A stretch of DNA of 64,000 nt from Marinomonas vulgaris. GTDB lineage: Bacteria > Pseudomonadota > Gammaproteobacteria > Pseudomonadales > Marinomonadaceae. The translations under genes and the position numbers were made by a program. Every line of letters starts with the position of its first letter. The first letter of the stretch is position 1. Under the pieces are notes generated by a model, which worked only from the letters and a program-made list of their open reading frames with translations, did not search any database and had not been told where the DNA came from. This document shows positions 56,067 through 64,000 of this stretch, in pieces. Location of the stretch: the NCBI RefSeq assembly GCF_018145875.1, contig NZ_JAGSSV010000008.1, positions 1-64,000 on the forward strand. The letters run 5' to 3'.

Positions 56067-57336
56067 TGCTATTCTCCCCATGAATTTGCTCGGCATGTTT
56101 CGCCAACTGGTGTTGTTCAACTAGGCTGGCTAAGGCCATAAGAAGCGCGTCGCTGTCTGCAATGACCGCAAGATCCGCCCGCTTTACCATATCGCACCCC
56201 GCGTCGGTATTAATCGCAATCACCTTGTCACATTGCCCTATGCCTTGCATGTGCTGAATCGCACCCGAAATACCCACGGCCACATACACCCGCGCGGTCA
56301 CCCAGGTACCAGACGCCCCCACTTGTCTCGCTCGTGGCATAAAACCCTCGTCTACGGCCACGCGACTGGCGCCTTCTGTGGCCCCCAACGCCGTAGCCGT
56401 GGCGTGGAACTGCGCCCAATTATGAATGCCGTTGCCTGCCGATAAAATAAACTCGGCTTCCGCCAAGGGCACAGCGCTGGCATCCACCGCCATTTGACCT
56501 TTTTCTTTGAGTCGAGCTGATGGGACTGCCATCGGTTCAAGCACCATTGGTAAGGCTTGATGCTGTGTGTCTTCAATGGGGTCCGCGCACTCTTCCAATA
56601 GTGTCACAATACGTGGTGTTGCTCGCTTAATGTCCATACTGCCCGACGCACCGCGGGACAGACATTGCTCCCTATCAAGCTGCCAAACGTGAGCCGCCAA
56701 ACGCTCGCCGATACGCGCCGAGAATCGACAGGCCAAATCTGCACCGCCGTGCACGCTGTCAGGAAAGAGCCAGTGCAAAGGTTGATACTGCGACTCAATT
56801 TGTTGTAACGCGCCAAGCCTCGCTTCGGGAGAAAAGCCATCGTACACGGTGTCTTCAAGGTGAAACAGTCGATCCACGCCCGAAAGCCCAAGCTGATCGT
56901 CCTTTATCTGTCCAAAGCACACCAAGGCCACCGCGCCACAACATTGGGAATTCACATCGCTGTACTGCACGACTAAGCGATGGGCTTGGCCTAGCAGATC
57001 TTTATCGTGAGCGGTCAAACGCCCTCCCACCATGTCGGCGACCACCATGATATAAAAGTCGGCCTGCTCGACGACATGCAATGGCCGCGCTGTCTGCGTA
57101 TCTTTCGAGGCCGACCTTCTTGTCGTCGTATCGACCGTCAACAGATTGGCTCTGTCGATGCGTTTTATCCCATTCGGGCCAATAAAGCCGACGTCACGGA
57201 CATTTTTTCTTAACAGTCCAGAAGGGCCTCGAACGTCACCTTGCTGGCTTTTAACCAATGAAAGGTGCAAAGGATGAAGCCTGTTTCGAACAATCCATTC
57301 TGCTCTTGGGTCTCTTCGAATGATGTCACTCATCAA
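56056..57336 (-). CDS. etfA: Electron transfer flavoprotein alpha subunit (DgcAB-associated EtfA)
   Basis: This 426-residue ETF alpha subunit has the FAD-binding C-terminal motif VGASGTWVTARVYVAVGISG and the IAINTDAGCDMVKRADLAVI segment. The N-terminal 130 residues are an extension (DIIRRDPRAEWIVRNRLHP and KNVRDVGFIGPNGIKR) that I take as specific to this branch, as in Pseudomonas. It starts at 57336, overlapping the dgcB stop (ATGA), and runs into etfB by 11 bases. Confidence 0.86.
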   Translation of the reverse strand: MMSDIIRRDPRAEWIVRNRLHPLHLSLVKSQQGDVRGPSGLLRKNVRDVGFIGPNGIKRIDRANLLTVDTTTRRSASKDTQTARPLHVVEQADFYIMVVADMVGGRLTAHDKDLLGQAHRLVVQYSDVNSQCCGAVALVCFGQIKDDQLGLSGVDRLFHLEDTVYDGFSPEARLGALQQIESQYQPLHWLFPDSVHGGADLACRFSARIGERLAAHVWQLDREQCLSRGASGSMDIKRATPRIVTLLEECADPIEDTQHQALPMVLEPMAVPSARLKEKGQMAVDASAVPLAEAEFILSAGNGIHNWAQFHATATALGATEGASRVAVDEGFMPRARQVGASGTWVTARVYVAVGISGAIQHMQGIGQCDKVIAINTDAGCDMVKRADLAVIADSDALLMALASLVEQHQLAKHAEQIHGENSNAA

Positions 57337-59279
57337 TGCACCTCCTCGACCAACTGTCCGACTAATATTTCAGCGATGTCTTTCACCACAGGACGTGGCT
57401 CAACGACACCTTCCAACATGGCCGTGCATTGCTGACAGCCTACCGCTACCATTTCTGCACCGGTACTGACCACATCTTCCATACGCATGTCAGCAATACG
57501 ACGCTCTCCCGGTATGTCCGTTATGGGTGCGCCACCGCCACCGCCACAACAACGGGAGCGAAAAGCCGAGCGCTCCATTTCTGCGATATCAATTCCTAAA
57601 CTCGCCAACAACTCTCGCGGTGCTTCGTATTCGCCGTTGTAACGACCAAGGTAACAAGGATCATGGTAAGTCACCTTGCCCCCTTTAAACGTGTCCAGTC
57701 GCAAACGGCCTTCTTTCACCAAACGATTCAAAAAAGTGGTGTGGTGCAATACCTCCACCCCATCCAGTGCGGTTGAACCAAAATCGCCGTATTCGTTTTT
57801 CAAACAATGAAAAGCATGAGGGTCGGTCGTGACAAGAGTAGAAAAACGATATTGCGACAAAGTGGCTAGGTTACGTTTAGCCAAACTTTGAAATGTCGCG
57901 TCGTCACCTAAGCGGCGCGCCACATCACCACTGTCTCGCTCTTCATCCCCTAAAATCGCCACATCTACCTTTGCGGCTTTAAGCAGAGTCACAAAGGCAC
58001 GAAGAATACGCTGACTGCGCATATCAAAGGCACCATCTGAAACCCAAAACAGTACTTCGGCTTTTTTTACGTCTTTCATCAAGGCTAAATTTTGATCAGC
58101 GGCCCAATAGGTTCGACTTTCTGGTGAGTGGCCATTGGGATTGTCTGTGGCGATAATGTTTTCCAACACTTGAGCGCCTTTATTCGGCGTGTCGCCTTTT
58201 TCCAAGGTCAAAAAACGGCGCATATCAACAATGGCGTCCACGTGCTCAATCATCATTGGGCACTCTTCCACACAGGCACGACAGGTTGTGCAAGACCAGA
58301 GAGTATCTGGGTGAATCAGCCCGTCGGTGATGATCTGATCCGCACCACCTTTGGCATAACCCACCTCTTGCACGCCACCTTTTCCATCGGGGTACGGACT
58401 GCCGGCGTACTGAGCATCGCTGCCGCCCGCAAAGCCAACAACCATATCTTGAATGAGTTTTTTCGGATTCAGTGGCTGACCTGCAGCAAAGGCTGGGCAC
58501 ACGGCTTCACAACGACCGCATTGCACGCAGGCATCAAATCCCAGTAATTGGTTCCATTTGAAATCACTGGGTTTGGCGACTCCGTGCACTTTGTTCACGG
58601 CGTCATTGTCGCTGAACAAAACCGGCTTTAAGCCGGTCGAGCGTCCGCCACCAAAGCGCTCGGAACGACGATGAAACGCCAGATGCAAGGCACCGGCGAA
58701 GGCGTGTTTCATAGGCCCGCCCCATGTCATCCCAAGCAGCACTTCGCTCAAGCTCAGTAGAATAAGAGCGGACAACACCAAGGTGAATACCCAACGGCCT
58801 GTGCCATCGGGCAATATGCCGGCAGCGGGTAAGGTCAGTACAAAAAAAGTCACTGAAAACGTCAGCAAACTTTTTGGTAGACGCATCCATGGCCCTTTTG
58901 AAAGCCGTGATGGTGGGTTTAACCGACGCTTGAAAACAAACAGTGCGCCACAAAACATCATCACCAAGGCCGCCATTAAAGCCCATGCCAGTAGCGTATT
59001 ATTTACTCCAAACACATGCACCAGTACGATAAGCGCCATGGCTAAGACAAAGCCACCTCCCGTCGCGACGTGCGTACGGGAAATGTATTTATCTCTGTCT
59101 ACCACATGGTGTAAGTCGTGTAAATAACGCGTCGGCATGGCCATTAGACCTGCCAAAATAGCCACTTCTTCAGCCTGACCCGCGCGCCATAGGTTGATGC
59201 GACGAATCGCCCCAACCCCAGCCAACACCAGCAGAACCCCTATCAATGTGGGTGGTAACCAATCCAGCATCATACTCAA
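57333..59279 (-). CDS. dgcB: Dimethylglycine catabolism protein DgcB (Fe-S membrane subunit)
   Basis: This 648-residue protein has membrane helices in residues 5-180, two 4Fe-4S ferredoxin clusters (CVQCGRCEAVCP and CTTCRACVEECP) and a C-terminal CCG-type cysteine-rich region (CYLGRYNGEYEAP, RCCGGGGG, GCQQC). The layout is like other heterodisulfide-reductase-type DgcB proteins. With DgcA it demethylates dimethylglycine to sarcosine and passes electrons to ETF or quinone. It begins 12 bases after dgcA. Confidence 0.9.
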   Translation of the reverse strand: MSMMLDWLPPTLIGVLLVLAGVGAIRRINLWRAGQAEEVAILAGLMAMPTRYLHDLHHVVDRDKYISRTHVATGGGFVLAMALIVLVHVFGVNNTLLAWALMAALVMMFCGALFVFKRRLNPPSRLSKGPWMRLPKSLLTFSVTFFVLTLPAAGILPDGTGRWVFTLVLSALILLSLSEVLLGMTWGGPMKHAFAGALHLAFHRRSERFGGGRSTGLKPVLFSDNDAVNKVHGVAKPSDFKWNQLLGFDACVQCGRCEAVCPAFAAGQPLNPKKLIQDMVVGFAGGSDAQYAGSPYPDGKGGVQEVGYAKGGADQIITDGLIHPDTLWSCTTCRACVEECPMMIEHVDAIVDMRRFLTLEKGDTPNKGAQVLENIIATDNPNGHSPESRTYWAADQNLALMKDVKKAEVLFWVSDGAFDMRSQRILRAFVTLLKAAKVDVAILGDEERDSGDVARRLGDDATFQSLAKRNLATLSQYRFSTLVTTDPHAFHCLKNEYGDFGSTALDGVEVLHHTTFLNRLVKEGRLRLDTFKGGKVTYHDPCYLGRYNGEYEAPRELLASLGIDIAEMERSAFRSRCCGGGGGAPITDIPGERRIADMRMEDVVSTGAEMVAVGCQQCTAMLEGVVEPRPVVKDIAEILVGQLVEEVH

Positions 59280-59291
59280 CCCCTTATTGGA

Positions 59292-61358
59292 TCAAAGGTC
59301 CTTGCACAGACGCAAAGCGTCGTACATAGCCGCGTGCACATTACGCTGGGAAACACCGTCTCCCAAACGCCACAGGATCATGCCCTCGGACGACGTATCC
59401 GCCAGCGCTGGTTGCGGCTCAATGGCAAACAGGGTTTCGTTATCAATTTGCCCTTTGTTTTTTGATCTGGGTTTTAACGCGTAGTAAAGGTCTTCGTTAG
59501 GGCGAATGCCGTTCTCAATCACTACTTGATCCACGACACGCTCTTCTTTTTGCGCCGTGTACTCGTTTTCCAATACCGCCACCAACTTATCGCCTTCGCG
59601 GTACACCTTGTCGAGTAACATGTCGGAGGTCATGATGACCTCTTTTTCATACAAGGAGCGGTAGTACGTTGGAAAAGTCGTGCCGCCTATGCCGACACCT
59701 GGCTTAATGTCGTCGGTGACCAATTCCACCAAAGACCCCTTAGATGCCAGAAAGTCTGCCGCCGACATACCAGAGAATTCACAAATAGTGTCGTAAACCA
59801 AGACATTTTTGCCCGGTTCCACCTTGCCACTCAAAATGTCCCAGGTGGAGACCACCAAACCTTCCGACGCACCCCATTGTGGATTTTGTTCCATAAAAGG
59901 TCGTCCTCCCATGGCCAAAATGCAGACATCGGGCGTTAAGGAGCGAATCATGTCTTCATCGGCGGCGGTGTTTAAACGCACCTCCACGCCCAAGCGCTCC
60001 ACCTCCATCACCAGCCATCGAGTAATGCCGGCAATTTGATCTCGCTGTGGCGCTTTGGCCGCAAACACCAACTGCCCGCCCAATTCGCCTGCTTTTTCGA
60101 TCAAGGTCACCTTGTGACCACGCTCTGCGGCAACTCGTGCGGCTTCTAATCCACCAGGCCCACCACCGACCACGACAACATGACGAACAAGCCCCGTGGT
60201 TTTTTCGATAATATGCGGTAAGCCCATGTATTCACGAGACGTTGCCGCGTTTTGAATACAGAGTACGTCCAGCCCTTGGTATTGGCGATCGATGCAGTAA
60301 TTAGCACCAACACACTGACGAATTTGATCCACCTGATCCATTTTGATTTTGGCAATGAAATGCGGATCGGCGATGTGCGCCCGCGTCATGCCGACAAAAT
60401 CCACATAACCCGCTTCAATGATGCGTTTGGCTTGATTCGGGTCTTTGATGTTTTGAGCATGAATCACTGGCACATTGACCACTTCTTTAATGCCAGCGGC
60501 CAAGTACAAAAAAGGCTCCGGCGGGTAAGTCATATTGGGAATCACATTGGCCAAGGTATTGTGGGTATCGCAACCCGAGCCCACCACGCCAAAATAATCC
60601 ACCATGCCGGTGGCGTCGTAATATTGGGCGATTTTTTTCATCTCTTCATGGCCTAAGCCATCAGGATGAAATTCGTCCCCTGTGATGCGCATGCCCACCA
60701 CAAAATCAGGACCCACTTCCGCTCGTACCGCTTTGAGGACTTCCATACCGAACTTCATTCGGCCTTCAAAAGTGCCACCCCATTCGTCGGTGCGTTTATT
60801 CACCCGTGGTGACCAGAACTGATCAATCATGTGTTGATGTACCGCCGACAATTCAACCCCATCTAAGCCGCCTTCTTTAGCGCGACGTGCCGCTTGGGCA
60901 AAATCGCCAATTACACGCCACATTTCCTCTACTTCGATGGTTTTGCACGTCGCACGATGCACAGGTTCACGAATGCCAGATGGCGACATCAGGTTGGGCC
61001 AGTTTTCACCATCCCAACGGGAACGACGCCCCATGTGGGAAATTTGAATCATGATTTTGCCGCCATGCTTGTGTACCGCATCGGCGAGGTTTTGAAAGTG
61101 CGGAATAATACGATCGGTGGACAAATTCACCGAACTCCACCAGCTTTGCGGGCTATCGATCGACACTACACTGGAGCCACCACAAATGCTCAAGCCACAG
61201 CCACCCTTGGCTTTTTCTTCGTAATATTTCACATAACGCTCGGTGGTCATGCCACCATCGGTGGCATACACTTCCGCGTGCGCTGTGCTGACAATACGAT
61301 TACGAATCGTCAATTTATTGATGTTTAAGGGCTCGAACAACGCATCATACTGGGACAT
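59292..61358 (-). CDS. dgcA: Dimethylglycine catabolism protein DgcA (OYE/TMADH-type dehydrogenase)
   Basis: This 688-residue flavoprotein has an N-terminal old-yellow-enzyme TIM barrel (KLTIRNRIVSTAH near the start, KIMIQISHMGRRS), a 4Fe-4S segment with CVGANYCIDRQYQG and CIQNAA, and a C-terminal FAD/NAD-binding part (VVVGGGPGGLEAA). This is the trimethylamine dehydrogenase/2,4-dienoyl-CoA reductase layout. The neighbours dgcB, etfA and etfB give the substrate. It follows the DUF5943-like gene by 47 bases. Confidence 0.9.
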   Translation of the reverse strand: MSQYDALFEPLNINKLTIRNRIVSTAHAEVYATDGGMTTERYVKYYEEKAKGGCGLSICGGSSVVSIDSPQSWWSSVNLSTDRIIPHFQNLADAVHKHGGKIMIQISHMGRRSRWDGENWPNLMSPSGIREPVHRATCKTIEVEEMWRVIGDFAQAARRAKEGGLDGVELSAVHQHMIDQFWSPRVNKRTDEWGGTFEGRMKFGMEVLKAVRAEVGPDFVVGMRITGDEFHPDGLGHEEMKKIAQYYDATGMVDYFGVVGSGCDTHNTLANVIPNMTYPPEPFLYLAAGIKEVVNVPVIHAQNIKDPNQAKRIIEAGYVDFVGMTRAHIADPHFIAKIKMDQVDQIRQCVGANYCIDRQYQGLDVLCIQNAATSREYMGLPHIIEKTTGLVRHVVVVGGGPGGLEAARVAAERGHKVTLIEKAGELGGQLVFAAKAPQRDQIAGITRWLVMEVERLGVEVRLNTAADEDMIRSLTPDVCILAMGGRPFMEQNPQWGASEGLVVSTWDILSGKVEPGKNVLVYDTICEFSGMSAADFLASKGSLVELVTDDIKPGVGIGGTTFPTYYRSLYEKEVIMTSDMLLDKVYREGDKLVAVLENEYTAQKEERVVDQVVIENGIRPNEDLYYALKPRSKNKGQIDNETLFAIEPQPALADTSSEGMILWRLGDGVSQRNVHAAMYDALRLCKDL

Positions 61359-61405
61359 AACAAAACCCCGTTACAGTAGGTAAAAAAGAAAAATTATTAA
61401 GCGGG

Positions 61406-61951
61406 TTACAGCGGCGTCACGGAGAAATAACCAAGATCGCAACCTTCTTCAGCGCCGCTTTGGGTTTGTTCCGAGTGGGTTTTGATAGTCGATCCCTTGC
61501 TCGCTAAAATTTGGTCTAACGCGCCGGCAAACCAGCCTGTAAACATGTAATCCACCTTGCGATTGACTTTTTTGCTGTGAATTTTTTCGTAGTGGTACAC
61601 AAAGCAGGAGTTTTCCAATCGCACCGTCGCCGTGCCATTTTCTAGGTCCAGCGCTTCAGTAATAAAAAAGCCCCAACCCCGTTGCGACAAACGATTCAAG
61701 TAATGATGCCAAACGGCTTCGCCCTCGATGCCGTGGCAAGCCGCTTCTTGTTCACACCAAAAATAGGCGGATTTATAACCTGCTTTGTAAAGAATATCGG
61801 CGTAGCGCTCGGCACCCACTTCTTCTTCAATGCCCATGTGATTATTCACAAAAAAGTGACGTGGCACGTACAGCATAGGTAAGGCGTCGGTTGTCCAGAC
61901 ACCGGTTTCGTCGTCCACTTGAATGGGCATTTCTGGCGCGTGTGTGGTCAT
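61406..61951 (-). CDS. Conserved unknown protein of the dgc operon (PA5397-like, DUF5943)
   Basis: This 181-residue protein lies between the dipeptidase and dgcA, the same place as P. aeruginosa PA5397. It shows an N-terminal PMLYVPRHFFVNNH segment and a middle ACHGIEGEAVWHHYLN stretch. The overall look is of a 4-vinyl-reductase-like (V4R) fold, which is an impression only. The start at 61951 keeps GGGGAG at seven bases. An ATG at 61957 that overlaps the preceding stop is too close to it. The function is unknown, but conservation of place implies a role with dimethylglycine catabolism. Confidence 0.7.
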   Translation of the reverse strand: MTTHAPEMPIQVDDETGVWTTDALPMLYVPRHFFVNNHMGIEEEVGAERYADILYKAGYKSAYFWCEQEAACHGIEGEAVWHHYLNRLSQRGWGFFITEALDLENGTATVRLENSCFVYHYEKIHSKKVNRKVDYMFTGWFAGALDQILASKGSTIKTHSEQTQSGAEEGCDLGYFSVTPL

Positions 61952-61953
61952 GA

Positions 61954-62931
61954 TCATTCTCCCCAAACTTCTTTTAATAAAGTGACCCAGTTTTCACCCA
62001 TAATTTTCACCACTTGACGCTCGCTAAAGCCGCCTTTTAATAGCGCTTCGGTTAAATTAGGAAAGTCACCGACTGTACGCATACCCAATGGATTGATGAT
62101 CTCGCCAAAGCGAGTCAATCGACGGGCGTAGCCTTTATCGTGAGTGAGGTATTCGAAGAAATCGTAACCGTGGCCTTGGGTGAAATCGGTGCCAATGCCG
62201 ATCGCGTCTTCACCGACAATGCTGTAGATGTAGCGAATCGCTTCCACATAATCGTCAACGGTGGCGTTGATACCGGCCTTGAGGAAAGGCGCAAACATGG
62301 TAACGCCAACAAACCCGCCATTGTCGGCGATGAATTTCAGCTCTTCGTCGGTACGATTGCGTGGATGCTCTTTTAAACCGGCAGGTAAACAATGGGAATA
62401 GGCAACGGGCTTACTAGATTCGATGATGACTTCTTTGGCGGTGTTCGCGCCAACGTGTGATAAATCACACAACATACCAACGCGGTTCATTTCAGCGACA
62501 ATTTCGCGACCATAACCCGATAAGCCGCCATCACGCTCATAACAGCCCGTACCAACAAGGTTTTGCGTGTTATAGCACATCTGCACTATGCCCACGCCCA
62601 AATCCTTGAAGATCTGCACATAGCCAATTTGGTCTTCAAACGCATGGGCGTTTTGAAAGCCCATCATCACACCTGTTTTGCCTTCGGCTTTGGCGCGGTG
62701 AATGTCTTTGGTGGTGTACACCTTGGTCAGTAAGTCGCTGTTGGCCTCGATCAACTGGTTCATTTCGACCACGTTGCGCACTGTGCCTTCGAAGTTCTCC
62801 CAAAACGACACCGTGCAATTAGCAGCGGTTAACTTGCCTTTTGCCATGTCTTCGAATAATTCACGGTTCCACTTCGCGCAAATTAAACCGTCGATGATGA
62901 TGGACGTGTCGTGCAATTCTGCTGCCTTCAT
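61954..62931 (-). CDS. Renal-dipeptidase-like protein (M19) of the dgc operon, PA5396-like
   Basis: This 325-residue TIM-barrel protein of the M19 family matches the PA5396 type that starts the Pseudomonas dgc operon. Family segments are visible: MCDLSHVG, SHCLPAGLKEHPRNRTDEEL, IGIGTDF. The usual N-terminal metal pair HxD is replaced by DGL (14-16 in IIDGLICAKW), so the metal site is altered and ordinary dipeptidase activity is doubtful. It heads the minus-strand operon. Its stop and the next gene are almost contiguous. Confidence 0.8.
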   Translation of the reverse strand: MKAAELHDTSIIIDGLICAKWNRELFEDMAKGKLTAANCTVSFWENFEGTVRNVVEMNQLIEANSDLLTKVYTTKDIHRAKAEGKTGVMMGFQNAHAFEDQIGYVQIFKDLGVGIVQMCYNTQNLVGTGCYERDGGLSGYGREIVAEMNRVGMLCDLSHVGANTAKEVIIESSKPVAYSHCLPAGLKEHPRNRTDEELKFIADNGGFVGVTMFAPFLKAGINATVDDYVEAIRYIYSIVGEDAIGIGTDFTQGHGYDFFEYLTHDKGYARRLTRFGEIINPLGMRTVGDFPNLTEALLKGGFSERQVVKIMGENWVTLLKEVWGE

Positions 62932-63113
62932 TGTTTTCCTTACCTCTCACTGTTGGTAAATTCCAATCCACTGAGTGTAATTTTTAGGTCGATGAGGCAA
63001 CTGGCTGGAAACGACCTTAGGAGCACTAAAACCGACTTTCGTTTTTAGCGGTCAAAAAGGCCGAGATAAAATGAGAGTAATCACAGGAAGTAAGCAAAAA
63101 AAGGAGGTAAACA
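62932..63113 (-). promoter_or_regulatory. Probable promoter region of the dgc operon
   Basis: The 182 bases upstream of the dipeptidase gene precede the whole minus-strand set from 62931 to 55278 and must hold its promoter. I cannot pick out boxes with confidence. In relatives this operon responds to glycine betaine or dimethylglycine through GbdR. Confidence 0.35.
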
Positions 63114-63608
63114 CTAGCAGGAATAGATACGACCTAGCAGAAGGACATCTTCAGCGACACCATTGTGCGAAGCAATACTGGGCAAACGCCCCCATTGTTC
63201 AAACCTTTGGCCGGTGAACAAAGCAAGGCTGTGATGATTAGTCGCGTACAGATAAGCGACAAGATGGGTAAAACCAATGTCGGCATGATGGCAGTCGAGA
63301 TGCTGCAAAAATTGCTTACCAAGACCATGCCCCTGCCATTTGGGCAACACGTAAAGGCTAACTTCCAAGGCACGATCAAACGCAGGCAAACCATAGAAGG
63401 GTTCTAAAGAGCACCAAGCGATAAGCTCGCCTTGATGCTCTACAACCAAAAGGGGGTGACGATCTGAACTGGCTTCCTGCCAATCCATCACCTCTAATAA
63501 ACCAATAGTCTGTCGAGAGTCGGCCACAAAATTCGATGCATTGCCTTGTTGATACACATCCAACAAGGCCGGCACGTCGTCCCATTCAGACCGACGGATG
63601 GTAAACAT
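63114..63608 (-). CDS. GNAT family N-acetyltransferase
   Basis: This 164-residue acetyltransferase has a recognisable acetyl-CoA-binding loop (LPKWQGHGLGKQFLQHL, the R/Q-x-x-G-x-G/A type) and the TNHHSLALFTGQRFEQWG tail of the phosphinothricin-acetyltransferase-like subgroup. The substrate is unknown. Its ATG overlaps the stop of the DUF2333 gene (TAATG), so the two are co-translated. Confidence 0.8.
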   Translation of the reverse strand: MFTIRRSEWDDVPALLDVYQQGNASNFVADSRQTIGLLEVMDWQEASSDRHPLLVVEHQGELIAWCSLEPFYGLPAFDRALEVSLYVLPKWQGHGLGKQFLQHLDCHHADIGFTHLVAYLYATNHHSLALFTGQRFEQWGRLPSIASHNGVAEDVLLLGRIYSC

Positions 63609-64000
63609 TAGCCTTGTTCAAGCAAACGACGTAAATCAATGATCGCCGTATTGGCACGGGCAATATAAGACGCCATTACCAAAGAATGATTGGCTAACAT
63701 ACCAAAACCACTACCGTTCAGAATAAAGGGTGACCAAATACTGGTTTGTGTTGCTTCCAACTCACGAATGATTTGACGCAAACTGACCAAAGCATTTTTG
63801 TCTTGCAAGGTGTAGAAGAAATCCACTTCCATGGCGCGCAGCATGTGAACCAATGCCCAGCTGGTGCCTCTAGCTTCATAGAACACATCGTCCACTTTTG
63901 ACCATGGCGTGCGCACGTAACGGTTGTTTTCGTCGCTCTCATCAATCTGTGAACTTTCATCGATCACACTGGCTGAAAGACGCTGGGATAAACTGCCTAA
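63608..64000 (-). CDS. DUF2333 family protein, C-terminal part (runs off window)
   Basis: The open frame on the minus strand has no stop between 63608 and the window edge, so this is the C-terminal 130 residues of a longer gene (LGSLSQRLSASVIDE at the edge, ending DLRRLLEQG). It fits the DUF2333 family (segments VDDVFYEARGTSWAL, MLRAMEVDFFYTLQDKN). The function is unknown. The N-terminal portion, usually with a membrane helix, is outside the window. Confidence 0.75.
   Translation of the reverse strand, partial: LGSLSQRLSASVIDESSQIDESDENNRYVRTPWSKVDDVFYEARGTSWALVHMLRAMEVDFFYTLQDKNALVSLRQIIRELEATQTSIWSPFILNGSGFGMLANHSLVMASYIARANTAIIDLRRLLEQG

Overview
The window is a gene-dense stretch of a gammaproteobacterial chromosome at moderate GC. 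Gene content and order (miaB-phoH-ybeY-corC-lnt, ybeL and leuS-lptE-holA, pqiABC, dgcAB-etfAB, gbcA/gbcB) point to a marine member of the Oceanospirillales, and Marinomonas or a close relative is my best inference. Almost everything is housekeeping or conserved accessory metabolism. I found no rRNA, tRNA, CRISPR array, insertion sequence or prophage.

Layout. 0-3 kb: divergent gbcB and gbcA, the glycine betaine monooxygenase pair. 3-13 kb: phospholipid synthesis (pssA), aminopeptidase apeB, periplasmic protease prc, a YbfE-like protein, thymidine kinase, rdgC, a cation efflux pump, rmuC and a YigZ-like protein. 13-19.6 kb: rapA, rluA, a histone-deacetylase-like hydrolase, an Hpt/degenerate HD-GYP signalling protein and an unknown exported protein. 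19.8-30.6 kb: miaB-phoH-ybeY-corC-lnt, ybeL on the other strand, then leuS-lptE-holA and a 2OG-Fe(II) oxygenase. 30.7-38.6 kb: a flavin reductase, an unusual four-module cNMP-binding/acyltransferase/SGNH protein, dapA, an orphan ParA-like ATPase, oxaloacetate decarboxylase and a Na+/H+ antiporter. 38.7-46.5 kb, minus strand: nadE, a zinc-finger flavin monooxygenase, rluF, a 44-residue lipoprotein, and pqiA-pqiB-pqiC. 46.6-49.1 kb: a PP0621-type protein and a four-gene minor-pseudopilin operon. 49.2-55.2 kb: a hydrolase, pabB, a Nudix gene, cysH, a LysR-type HTH-only protein, dgt with a tandemly duplicated tail, and a small unknown protein. 55.3-62.9 kb: the dimethylglycine operon. 63.1 kb to the end: a GNAT acetyltransferase and the end of a DUF2333 gene.

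How the genes work together. GbcA and GbcB (left end) demethylate glycine betaine to dimethylglycine. DgcA/DgcB with EtfA/EtfB (right end) should take dimethylglycine to sarcosine, so both early steps of betaine catabolism lie in the window but about 53 kb apart. A second theme is envelope maintenance: PssA, Prc, Lnt, LptE, PqiABC and the acyltransferase/SGNH fusion.

The most unusual items are: the fusion at 31381-33996; a LeuRS that lacks both the leucine-specific insertion and the ZN-1 cysteines; the CxxCxGxG-flavin monooxygenase fusion; the tiny lipoprotein heading the pqi operon; and the Hpt protein with an eroded HD-GYP domain.
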